A DNA stretch of 64,000 nucleotides from NCBI RefSeq assembly GCF_947495925.1, contig NZ_CANMAU010000003.1, positions 558,001 to 622,000 of the forward strand. The letters run 5' to 3'. This document shows, one piece after another, positions 26,011 to 34,873 of the stretch (positions within the stretch are counted from its first letter, which is position 1; each line of letters begins with the position of its first letter). This DNA is from an uncultured Algibacter sp. (GTDB taxonomy: Bacteria; Bacteroidota; Bacteroidia; Flavobacteriales; Flavobacteriaceae). The notes beneath the pieces were generated by a model. The model made no database searches and was not told the origin of the DNA. It saw only the letters and a list, made by a program, of their open reading frames with translations. A program made the position numbers and the translations under genes.

Positions 26011-26671
26011 AAAGGTTGTAGTTTTTGATTTAGATGATACATTATATAATGAAATAAGTTATTTAAAATCTGCATTTCATGAAATAGCGCTAATAGTAAG
26101 TGATAAATTGGGGTTTGAAAAAGCTACAATTTTTAAACAGATGATGAATTCTTATTACTCTAAAGAGAATGTGTTTGAAAATTTAATTAGGACTTTTAAT
26201 CTCAATTATGACAAACAATTTTTCATAGAAATATACAGAACACATAAACCTAAACTAGAAATAGCTCCTGATAGGATTAATTTAATTAAGTATTTAAAAA
26301 AACAAAACATACCTATGTGTATATTGACCGATGGAAGAAGTATTCAGCAAAGAAATAAACTAGAAGCTTTAGGTATTATGCAGTATCTTTCAGAAATTAT
26401 TATTTCGGAGGAAATAGGCAGTGAAAAACCCCATAAAAAGAATTATAAATATTTTGAAAAAGTTTTAGGAAAAGCCCAGTTTTTTTATATTGGAGATAAC
26501 CCCAAAAAAGATTTTATAACGCCCAATAAAATGGGTTGGATTACTATATGCATTAAGGATATCGGATTTAATATACATAGTCAGAATGTTTTATTAGAGA
26601 ACGCGTGGTATTATCCCAAATATTCAGCCTCCAATTTTACTGAGATAGGAGATATAATTAAAAGCATATAG
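25994..26671 (+). CDS. HAD-family hydrolase (polysaccharide-cluster type)
   Basis: The protein has 225 residues. ATG 25994 gives MSLMNKKVVVFDLDDTLYNE; ATG 26003 would give MNKK and a shorter overlap, and either is possible. Motif I is FDLDDTLY, motif II ILTDGRS, motif III around GSEKPHKKNY, and motif IV IGDNPKKDF. This is a complete C1-capped HAD phosphatase. It overlaps the ATP-grasp gene, so GT2, ATP-grasp and HAD form one transcription unit. In this setting a sugar-phosphate or nucleotide phosphatase role is likely. Confidence 0.82.
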   Translation: MSLMNKKVVVFDLDDTLYNEISYLKSAFHEIALIVSDKLGFEKATIFKQMMNSYYSKENVFENLIRTFNLNYDKQFFIEIYRTHKPKLEIAPDRINLIKYLKKQNIPMCILTDGRSIQQRNKLEALGIMQYLSEIIISEEIGSEKPHKKNYKYFEKVLGKAQFFYIGDNPKKDFITPNKMGWITICIKDIGFNIHSQNVLLENAWYYPKYSASNFTEIGDIIKSI

Positions 26672-27127
26672 TAAAAACAGTTTTTAATTTTGTTGATTAC
26701 AAAAATTAATTTAATAAGAAAATTTTAGTGAGATATGGAGATTTACTATTAAAATCTTTCAGATGTATGATATGAATCAATTCAACTTCTGCCGTAATAG
26801 TCGAATCTTGGTAATAAGTTAATTTAACGGTTATCAGTTAATTATATCAAAAAAAAGCATCTATTAAAACAATGACATAATTTGCAGAGTGAGAAGACTC
26901 GTCAAACACGACGTGATTTTTTCAAGCCTTCAATTGCTCGCAGATTTTATGTTTTTCGAATTTAGTTATTGTGATGTGGTCTCCTTACTGATCGAGGTTA
27001 ACACCTCGTGGCTTTGCTCCACGGTCGTCTATTGGGTTTTATCTGAAACGTGCATGTTGTCTGTTTTTTTCTTCTTTTAGTCTTGTTTATGAACTGTTTT
27101 TAGTACGATATTTTACCTTTATTTTTT
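26672..27127. other. Intergenic region with a hairpin-rich, compositionally distinct segment
   Basis: No convincing gene. The first 210 bp are AT-rich. From about 26880 to 27060 the sequence is richer in G+C than either side and carries two adjoining hairpins: CGAGGTTAACACCTCG (26993-27008) and CGTGGCTTTGCTCCACG (27006-27022), which share three bases and so compete. It could be a mobile-element end, a structured leader RNA for the gene at 27128, or an unrelated noncoding RNA. A 63-codon frame here (26889-27080) begins with GTG and has no protein-like pattern. Confidence 0.35.
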
Positions 27128-28453
27128 ATGAGTAAAAGTTTAAAATGGATAGGTCGCTTTTTAGTTTTAGTATGCTTAATATTGGGGTGTGCTTACCTGT
27201 ATGCTCATAGAGAAAGACAGGTTGTTGTTGTTGATAATCAAATGGTATTTATCAAAGGGAAAGATTCTTCAATATCCCTTTATCGAAATAATGCGCCCTT
27301 CAAGATAAGAGGAGCTAGCGGCAATGCTTCATTTGAATTATTATCAAAAGTTGGAGCTAACACGGTTAGAGTTTATGATACTATAAACCTGCTTGGAGTG
27401 CTCAATATTGCACTGAAGAATAATCTTTCCGTAATAGTTGATTTAAACTTACCAAAGTATAATGAAGCGTACAACTATTATGATGATAAGGACGAAACAG
27501 ATAAATTAAAACTCAAATTAAAAAAACTTGTTAGTAAGCACAAAAATCATCCTGCACTGTTATTTTGGAATTTGGGTAATGAGTTAAATTATCCATTAGT
27601 GTTAATAAAAAACAATTTCATTAACACTTATAACGAGTTGATTGATATGATACATGAGACGGATCCTAATCATTTAGTAAGTACAACCCTTATTCCGTCT
27701 CAATCACAGACTTTAGCGATACACTGTCATTCGCCTAATATCGATGTGATAGGCTTTAATGTATTTGGTAATATTAAGAGAATACAAATGGTTTTAGATA
27801 GAGTGAAAATTTTCACCAATACTCTGCCTTATTATATTAGTGAATATGGATATAATGGGCCTTGGGAACAGCAAATGACACTGTGGAAAGCGCCGCTCGA
27901 GCCAACCAGTTCTAAAAAAGCAGAACAATACATTCAAAGGTACAACAGGTATTTAAAAAATGACAAGGAATCCCTAGGAGATTTAGTGTTTTACTGGGGG
28001 CAAAAACAAGAGAGAACACAAACATGGTTTAGTATATTGGATCAAGAAGGACGTAAATCTGAACTCTTATACGAATTAAATACACTGTGGGGCGGGCAAA
28101 TGAATGATGAAAAGAGACCAGCTAAAATAAATTATATGATCATTGATGGAAAAGGGGCGCAAGACAATCTTGTTTATGATTCTAATATGGAAAAGACAGC
28201 ACATTTATTTTTAACTGATTCTTTAGATGAGACATATGAATTCGTTTGGGAAATATATGCAGAAGGCTGGGATTATAACCAATCTGAAATCGAGAAAGCC
28301 CCTGTAAGAATAGCTTCAGACTCTATTGTTGGCAGATGTACATATACGTTTAGAACACCATCAAAATCTGGTGCTTACAGAATTTTTGTATTTGTATATG
28401 ACCATTTTGGAAACTATGCGACCACGAATACCCCTTTTTATGTCTTAAACTAA
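27128..28453 (+). CDS. Membrane-anchored clan GH-A glycoside hydrolase (GH2/GH5-like TIM barrel)
   Basis: The protein has 441 residues. One N-terminal transmembrane helix (about 8-26, FLVLVCLILGCAYLYAH) anchors a periplasmic barrel. It has RGASGNASFELLSKVGANTV, LLFWNLGNELNYP with acid/base Glu152 after Asn, and YYISEYGYNG with nucleophile Glu239: the Asn-Glu...Glu pattern of clan GH-A. Residues about 330-441 form a beta-sandwich (FVWEIYAEGWDYNQ, AYRIFVFVYDHFGN). The same barrel-plus-sandwich order recurs at the C-terminus of the next protein. The next ATG is one base past the stop, so both act in the same pathway; substrate is probably the glycan made by it. Confidence 0.8.
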   Translation: MSKSLKWIGRFLVLVCLILGCAYLYAHRERQVVVVDNQMVFIKGKDSSISLYRNNAPFKIRGASGNASFELLSKVGANTVRVYDTINLLGVLNIALKNNLSVIVDLNLPKYNEAYNYYDDKDETDKLKLKLKKLVSKHKNHPALLFWNLGNELNYPLVLIKNNFINTYNELIDMIHETDPNHLVSTTLIPSQSQTLAIHCHSPNIDVIGFNVFGNIKRIQMVLDRVKIFTNTLPYYISEYGYNGPWEQQMTLWKAPLEPTSSKKAEQYIQRYNRYLKNDKESLGDLVFYWGQKQERTQTWFSILDQEGRKSELLYELNTLWGGQMNDEKRPAKINYMIIDGKGAQDNLVYDSNMEKTAHLFLTDSLDETYEFVWEIYAEGWDYNQSEIEKAPVRIASDSIVGRCTYTFRTPSKSGAYRIFVFVYDHFGNYATTNTPFYVLN

Positions 28454-28454
28454 T

Positions 28455-31400
28455 ATGATAGATCAAAATAAGATAAAACGACCAACCAAAAAAGAACTTG
28501 TTACACTTAGAGTCTTTATTATTATTGGGGTATTAAGTATTGTAAATTTCTTTTATTGGTTTTTAAAACCAGAACTTATTCAGGGCGGAATACTTTTTTG
28601 TGGCCTAGCTTCATTGATGATTTTTGATAATTTAAGACTCTTATATATATGGTATCATTATTGGGGTATTAAAATCCCTGTTAAGCCAAAATCGTTTAAG
28701 GCATTATCTGTAGATGTGTTGACTACCTATTTTCCGGGGGAGCCTTATGACATGATTATTCAAACGCTATTAGCAATTAAAAAAATAAGTTATCCACATA
28801 CTACCTATTTATGTGATGAGGCCAACGATACATTCTTAAAGAACTTTTGCAATGATCATGGTATTATTCACGTTACACGAAATAATAGGATAGATGCCAA
28901 AGCAGGAAATATAAATAACGCCTTAAAACAAGCAAGTGGAGAAATATGTCTTATTCTTGATCCGGATCATGTTCCTATCTCAAACCTGTTAGATGAGGTT
29001 ATACCTTACTTTTCAGATGATCAAATTGGCTTTGTTCAAACAGTACAAGGGTATTATAATGTGTCAGAATCATACGTTGCTCAAGGAGCCGCTGAACAAA
29101 CATTTCTTTTTTATGGACCAGTAATGATGGGCATGAATGCCTACGGAACCGTTAATGCTATTGGTGCTAATTGTGTTTTTAGAAGAGCAGCACTAGACTC
29201 TATTGGTGGTCATGCAGCAGGTCTTTCTGAAGATATGCATACCGCCATGCGCTTATATGCCAAGGGATGGAAATCGGTTTATGTACCTGCCGTTTTAACC
29301 AAAGGTTTGATTCCTGCAACGCTCACGTCTTATTATAAGCAGCAACTTAAATGGTCTAGAGGAACTTTAGAGTTGTTGGTAACTACTTTTCTTCAGCTTT
29401 TTAGAAAATTTTCTTGGAGACAAAAGCTTCATTATGGCATTTTACCTCTGGGGTATTTATCTGGTTTGTTTTTACTCATTGGGTTTCTAATACCAATTTT
29501 GTCATTATTTAACGCCACATTACCTTGGAAAGGAAATATTATAAATTTCGGACTCATATATCTACCAGTTGTTATAAGCGTTTTAAGTATTCGGATGTAT
29601 TCACAAAAATGGGTTTTAAATAAAAGTGAACGAGGCATACATAGTATTGGGGGGTTATTATTAATTTCTACATGGTGGGTGTTTTTATTAGGTTTTGTTT
29701 ATACTATTTTCAGAAAAAAAATTCCTTATTTACCAACTCCGAAAGAAGATCACGAATTAACCAAATTTAAAATTTTAATTCCAAATATTCTTGTCGCAGT
29801 CATCTCATTGGTTGCTGTAGTATATGGGCTATCTATTGATTTTACACCGTTTACTATTTTTATGGCTGGCTTTGCATGTTTGAATGCTTTTTTTATGTTT
29901 TTTACATTAGTATTTGCCTATCAAAAACCAAAAACTATAAAGTTAAATTTAGAAGATACTAAGATTATATACTCCAAAAAAATTAATGATGCTGTTTTTA
30001 GATTTTTTAATAAAATTTCACTTCCGTTAGTTGTAATAGTTTCTTTTCTTTCGGTGGCAATGCTATATTACGGTGAGCATGTGAAATGGAGAGGTGTCAT
30101 GCCTTCACCTCAAAACAAAACCTCTATAAACTATGTTGGTGTTTTTTATCCGAAATATGACAATGGTTTAACTCATTTAAATGAATTAGATCAAGCCGGA
30201 AACTCGCTAAATTCTAAGTTCGATTTAATCTCTTTATACCTCGCATGGGATAAGGATATTGAAAAAAGTTTTCCTAAAGGTTTAGTTGATTCTATATATT
30301 ATAGACAAGCATTACCCGTTATTACATGGGAACCTTGGTTAAATACATTTAGAGAAGATTTAACAAAAGAAGATGGGCATGTTTATGATTATATTTACGA
30401 AGGCTTTTTTGATAATTATCTTAAAGATTTTGCCAATACATTAAAGGCTCTAGAGAAACCTGTGTTTTTACGTTTTGCTCATGAATTTGATAATCCATTT
30501 TATCCGTGGCATGTAAAAGGTAAGACGGGAGAAACTAAATTTAAACAGGCATGGATACATGTTTATGAAATTTTTAAAAACCAAAATGCCGATAATGTAA
30601 TATGGATTTGGAATCCTTGGAAAGCCGAAAATATTAAATCGTTCTACCCAGGAAAAGCATATGTAGACTGGATAGGTGTTAATGTTTTAAATTACGGCGC
30701 GTTAAACCGAAGTGGTAAAAATCAAAGTTTTAAATCCATATACAAACCTTTTCATGATGTTTTAGTGAAGTTACCCGCTACACCCGTAATGATACCAGAA
30801 CTAGGTTCATTATCTAACGATGCTACTCAAAATTGGGTGGATGAGGCTATTGAACGTATTGAGTTTGATTTTAAAGAGGTTAAGTCGATTGTCTATTTTT
30901 ATAGTAAAGTTGATAATAATTGGCCAAATGAAGAAAAACCTAATCAGTACTTGGATTGGATAGCAGCATCAGAACAGTCTACTAGAAGTTTATTTGAGCA
31001 GAAAAAAGTCCCAGAATATGTTTTTAATAGTTTAAATACCCATGAAGAAAAAGAGAGTCTAAATAAGCAAAAAAAACTCCATTTAAAAAAAGTTACAGGT
31101 GTTAACCTAAATAAAGGCTACGACTGGAAAAATGATTATCATATTTTAAACAGGAAGAATCTTATTTCTGATTTTGAAAAAATGAAAGCGTTAGGTGTAA
31201 ATACCATAAAATATCAGGGGAATGCTGTATACGATTATAATGTAATGCATATTGGTAAAAATTATAATTATAAAATAGCATATAGTTTTTGGATAAATGA
31301 AGATATTAAGTTTATTGAAGACACCCTGAGAACACAAGAAATATCTGATAATATTTTAGAAACCATTAGAAAATATAAATACGAGAATCAAATACTATCA

Positions 31401-32231
31401 TGGCACATTGAAAATGATATATTATATAATCAAAAAGATTATTTTAATAAACCTGAAATTCTTTATCAAAGCGCCGCCTATATAAACTGGTTAAAAGCAC
31501 TGATAATCAATATCAAATTAATTGATTCTGAGCGGCCTGTAGTTGTTGATATTGAAGTAAATAAGGAGACAATTCATAATCTTAACAAACTAAGAAATCA
31601 AATAAATACTATTGATGTTTTTGGTTTAGTTGTTAAAAACGATGGTTATTTTGATATGGTTTCAAAGTACTTAGACGACAATAAAATTAATTATATTATA
31701 AGCTCATTATCAAACGATAATCTTGAAAAGTTTAAAACTTTAGAGAAAAATTACCCAGTATTTATAGCGTCTTGGCAAGACAAGCATGAAATTAATAAAT
31801 TAAGTTTTGACGGATTGATAGACCGCAAGGGACGCCTTAAATCTGCTTACTATGCTGTTTATAATCAACATGTTAATCAAGAGTTAGCGTTTAATATTCC
31901 AAAAATAAATATCTTAAAACCTGCACAATTAATTTATGATGATCAATATTACACCTATACTGCTATGGTTTTTGATAATGAAACAGGATGGAAGCCTGCT
32001 TCACTGTCAGATAAATTTCATTTTGAATGGACGCTTTTAAAATGCGATGAATACGGTAATGAAATAGCATTAAAGGAACTGACTAAAACATCAAAACTCA
32101 GGTTAAAAGTGCCTAAAAATCACGATAGCTATAAATTGCAATTATCTGTAATTAGCGGCGATAAGGTTAGACAAATGCGAACTGAATTGCATACACCTTT
32201 AATTAACATGGAGTTAGCAGAACATCACTAA
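28455..32231 (+). CDS. Processive GT2 beta-glycan synthase fused to GH26 barrel and a degenerate GH-A barrel
   Basis: The protein has 1258 residues. Two helices (about 13-55) precede a cytoplasmic GT2 domain of the cellulose-synthase type: substrate Asp in DPDHVP (Asp169/Asp171), SEDMHTAMRL (Glu259-Asp260, catalytic base), and QQLKWSRG (296-303), a Lys variant of the processive QxxRW motif. Several helices follow (about 325-535). Residues about 555-830 are a GH26 mannanase-like barrel with acid/base Glu677 in RFAHEFDNPFYPW and nucleophile Glu782 in MIPELGS. Residues about 860-1140 form a second barrel related to the preceding protein, but its acid/base motif reads WHIENDILY (Asp for Glu). A beta-sandwich ends the chain. 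The fusion puts hydrolase domains at the exit side of the synthase. Confidence 0.85.
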   Translation: MIDQNKIKRPTKKELVTLRVFIIIGVLSIVNFFYWFLKPELIQGGILFCGLASLMIFDNLRLLYIWYHYWGIKIPVKPKSFKALSVDVLTTYFPGEPYDMIIQTLLAIKKISYPHTTYLCDEANDTFLKNFCNDHGIIHVTRNNRIDAKAGNINNALKQASGEICLILDPDHVPISNLLDEVIPYFSDDQIGFVQTVQGYYNVSESYVAQGAAEQTFLFYGPVMMGMNAYGTVNAIGANCVFRRAALDSIGGHAAGLSEDMHTAMRLYAKGWKSVYVPAVLTKGLIPATLTSYYKQQLKWSRGTLELLVTTFLQLFRKFSWRQKLHYGILPLGYLSGLFLLIGFLIPILSLFNATLPWKGNIINFGLIYLPVVISVLSIRMYSQKWVLNKSERGIHSIGGLLLISTWWVFLLGFVYTIFRKKIPYLPTPKEDHELTKFKILIPNILVAVISLVAVVYGLSIDFTPFTIFMAGFACLNAFFMFFTLVFAYQKPKTIKLNLEDTKIIYSKKINDAVFRFFNKISLPLVVIVSFLSVAMLYYGEHVKWRGVMPSPQNKTSINYVGVFYPKYDNGLTHLNELDQAGNSLNSKFDLISLYLAWDKDIEKSFPKGLVDSIYYRQALPVITWEPWLNTFREDLTKEDGHVYDYIYEGFFDNYLKDFANTLKALEKPVFLRFAHEFDNPFYPWHVKGKTGETKFKQAWIHVYEIFKNQNADNVIWIWNPWKAENIKSFYPGKAYVDWIGVNVLNYGALNRSGKNQSFKSIYKPFHDVLVKLPATPVMIPELGSLSNDATQNWVDEAIERIEFDFKEVKSIVYFYSKVDNNWPNEEKPNQYLDWIAASEQSTRSLFEQKKVPEYVFNSLNTHEEKESLNKQKKLHLKKVTGVNLNKGYDWKNDYHILNRKNLISDFEKMKALGVNTIKYQGNAVYDYNVMHIGKNYNYKIAYSFWINEDIKFIEDTLRTQEISDNILETIRKYKYENQILSWHIENDILYNQKDYFNKPEILYQSAAYINWLKALIINIKLIDSERPVVVDIEVNKETIHNLNKLRNQINTIDVFGLVVKNDGYFDMVSKYLDDNKINYIISSLSNDNLEKFKTLEKNYPVFIASWQDKHEINKLSFDGLIDRKGRLKSAYYAVYNQHVNQELAFNIPKINILKPAQLIYDDQYYTYTAMVFDNETGWKPASLSDKFHFEWTLLKCDEYGNEIALKELTKTSKLRLKVPKNHDSYKLQLSVISGDKVRQMRTELHTPLINMELAEHH

Positions 32232-32381
32232 CTCATTTTGCCATAAAAAGTAAATGATTTTAAAGGAACATTTTTAAATGCTATACCAAGTTTTAAAGCT
32301 ATTAATAAAAAGAGCTTTTTGTTTTTAATTGATAAAATACGTCTTTGTTTTAATTGTAACTGTTTTTAGAATTCTAATGAA

Positions 32382-34868
32382 ATGAATGTTTTGAATAAAT
32401 ATTATTGTTTATTATGTTTTTTATGCTTCCATGCCACCTCTTTTAGCTGTGTCATTACGAGTGCTTATAATCTAAACAAGACCGTATTTGAAAATGAGAT
32501 TCAAGATGTTTTAAAAGATATTGTGTCTAGTGAAGAATTAATAACTAAAGAGATTGTTTATAATGCGCCTAAATCTGGCGAGATTAATTTTTGTTGGTAT
32601 TCAGAGGGGTACACTAATGCTGATATAATAAGCTGGAATAAAGGTGCAAAGGTGTTTAAAAATTTGCTTTACATGCCTATGTCGAAAAACATAAAAGGGG
32701 AATTTATGACGTCGATTACCATGCCCAAAAATTCTAATATTTCATATGGTTTCTGGATACTGAAAGATGCGTCTGGAGTGTATCAGGACTTATGGGATTG
32801 GCACAAAAACAGGATCAATTTTGATAACAACCAGCAAACAAGGTTTCAAGCGGTTTATACTCAAAATAAATCGAGTAAAACATCATTGTTGGTACCAATT
32901 GGTTGGCTTATTTTCTTAACCTTATTATTTCTTCTTTTAATACTTAATTTTTCAAAAAGATTATTTTTTAAAACTTTTGAAAACCCCTCGATAATAAGAA
33001 AAGTGATTTTGTTAGGAATAGCTTTGTTTTTATTTCATATTATAGCACGTAGCGAAATTATAAAGCTCCACCCAAAAACGTTATTTTATGACTTGTCAAA
33101 GGTTACTATTCTTTTTAAGGCTAGTTTTAGTGATTTTGTATATGTTTTATTTGTGGTTCTTATTGGTGTGATACCATTGTTTTTTATTCAAAATAAGACC
33201 TATCAAAATGTTATTTTTAAAGTATTTCAGGTTATCATATTTTTGTCAGCTTTTTTTGCTTTCACCAATATCTCGACGGTGATTTTATTGGGACAACCGT
33301 TTAACTATGAATGGTTTTATTATGCTGATTTCTTAGGGAGTGAAGATGCTCTAAACGCTTTAAAAGAAAACGTAACACTTATTGTTTTTTTTAACTTATT
33401 GGCTATTTCAATAAGTGTTTTTTTATTGGCAAAAATATTAGATTATGCTGTTCGTTTTATAGCAGGCAATAATTATTTAAAATATTCTATTGGCATCCTT
33501 GTTTTTGTAGCGCTCGTGTTTTTAGTGATTTCTTCATTGAAAATTGATAGAAAGTATGCCAACGGAAAAGTTGAAAATGCTGTTTTGGCTATGGTCACTT
33601 CTATTATAGCTAATAAAAAGACGAACTCGCTTCTTTATCAAAATTCAGGGACAAATGAAATATTTAAGCCAAACGAAGGAACACCTTTAAACCCTATTAA
33701 ACATTACAGAACCAAGGTGGTTAAGAATGTTATTTATATCATATTAGAATCATCAGGAGCAAAATATTTTGATGCTTATGGAGCGAATTATAATATTACG
33801 CCTAATTTGAATGCTTATGCAGAAAAAGCTTTGCTTTTTAAAAATGCTTATGCACATGCTCCAGCCACAATGAAATCTATGGTAGCACTTCTGGGATCAA
33901 TATATCCGCATGTGTCCTATAAGTGCTTAACTTATGAAAAACCAGATTTTAGCCACCCTACAATATCTTCATTATTAAAGGAACAGGGTTATAATACATC
34001 ATTCTTTACATCTGCTGATTTGAGTTATTTAAAAGGTAAACAATTTTTAGACCACAGGAACTTTGATACGATTGAAGATTTTTCTAAGATTAGTTGCAAT
34101 CGTAATTTTAAACAAGAAATATATAAAGAAGGAGATGCTATTGATGATTTATGTTTGACCAATCGTTTTGAAACCTGGCTTGAAAATAACAATGATGCCC
34201 CTTTCTTCTCTACAATATGGACCGTTCAGGGACATTATCCATATTTCTTTTCTTCAGAGGAAGAAGATTTTCATGTCGATAATTTGTATTTAAATCGTTA
34301 TTTAAATACTATAAAGCAATGTGATAGAATGATAGGTGATATCATAGCGATTTTAAAGGAAAAACAATTATTTGAATCGACATTAATCGTAGTTACTGGT
34401 GATCACGGCGAAGCATTTAATCAACATAATAATCACGGACATGCCTCCACGATATATGAAGAGAATGTTAAGATTCCTTTGTATTTCATAAATCCATTAT
34501 TTTTTAATGGAGAACAACGGGAGGATATGGTGTCTATGAAAGATATCGCATCAACTACTTTATCATTATTAGATATTGTAACACCGCCAACATGGCAAGG
34601 TAGAGATGTTGTCTCTACAACTCAGGACGAAGCTTTTTTCTTTACGACTCTCTCAGATTATTTATTTGGCTATAGAAAAGGAAATAAAAAATTTATATTT
34701 AATGAAACATCACAAACGGTTGAGGTATTTGATCTTTTGAATGATCCAGATGAAAAAGTAAATATTAGTGATAGAATTCCAGAGCCTGAAATATCTCAGG
34801 CTAAAAGGCGTGTTGCGTCTTGGATTCAGTATCAGGTTAAATTTGTGAATAAAGATTTACTAAACTAA
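32382..34868 (+). CDS. LtaS/sulfatase-fold membrane phosphotransferase
   Basis: The protein has 828 residues. A signal-like N-terminus is followed by an extracytoplasmic beta domain (about 30-150, INFCWYSEGYTNADIISWNK), then several transmembrane helices (about 168-390). The C-terminal alkaline-phosphatase-superfamily domain (about 445-828) has NVIYIILESSGAKYFDAYG (metal Glu), catalytic Thr496 in APATMKSM, and VTGDHGEAF (metal Asp-His). This layout is that of lipoteichoic acid synthase and related phosphoglycerol or phosphoethanolamine transferases rather than a sulfatase (no C/S-x-P-x-R). Lying between two glycan genes and 5 bp before the next, it probably transfers a phospho-group from a phospholipid to the glycan. 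Confidence 0.8.
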   Translation: MNVLNKYYCLLCFLCFHATSFSCVITSAYNLNKTVFENEIQDVLKDIVSSEELITKEIVYNAPKSGEINFCWYSEGYTNADIISWNKGAKVFKNLLYMPMSKNIKGEFMTSITMPKNSNISYGFWILKDASGVYQDLWDWHKNRINFDNNQQTRFQAVYTQNKSSKTSLLVPIGWLIFLTLLFLLLILNFSKRLFFKTFENPSIIRKVILLGIALFLFHIIARSEIIKLHPKTLFYDLSKVTILFKASFSDFVYVLFVVLIGVIPLFFIQNKTYQNVIFKVFQVIIFLSAFFAFTNISTVILLGQPFNYEWFYYADFLGSEDALNALKENVTLIVFFNLLAISISVFLLAKILDYAVRFIAGNNYLKYSIGILVFVALVFLVISSLKIDRKYANGKVENAVLAMVTSIIANKKTNSLLYQNSGTNEIFKPNEGTPLNPIKHYRTKVVKNVIYIILESSGAKYFDAYGANYNITPNLNAYAEKALLFKNAYAHAPATMKSMVALLGSIYPHVSYKCLTYEKPDFSHPTISSLLKEQGYNTSFFTSADLSYLKGKQFLDHRNFDTIEDFSKISCNRNFKQEIYKEGDAIDDLCLTNRFETWLENNNDAPFFSTIWTVQGHYPYFFSSEEEDFHVDNLYLNRYLNTIKQCDRMIGDIIAILKEKQLFESTLIVVTGDHGEAFNQHNNHGHASTIYEENVKIPLYFINPLFFNGEQREDMVSMKDIASTTLSLLDIVTPPTWQGRDVVSTTQDEAFFFTTLSDYLFGYRKGNKKFIFNETSQTVEVFDLLNDPDEKVNISDRIPEPEISQAKRRVASWIQYQVKFVNKDLLN

Positions 34869-34873
34869 AACAG

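Noticed and set aside
26889-27080. 63-codon frame in the intergenic region
   Set aside because: GTG start, no protein-like pattern, covers hairpins; treated as noncoding.
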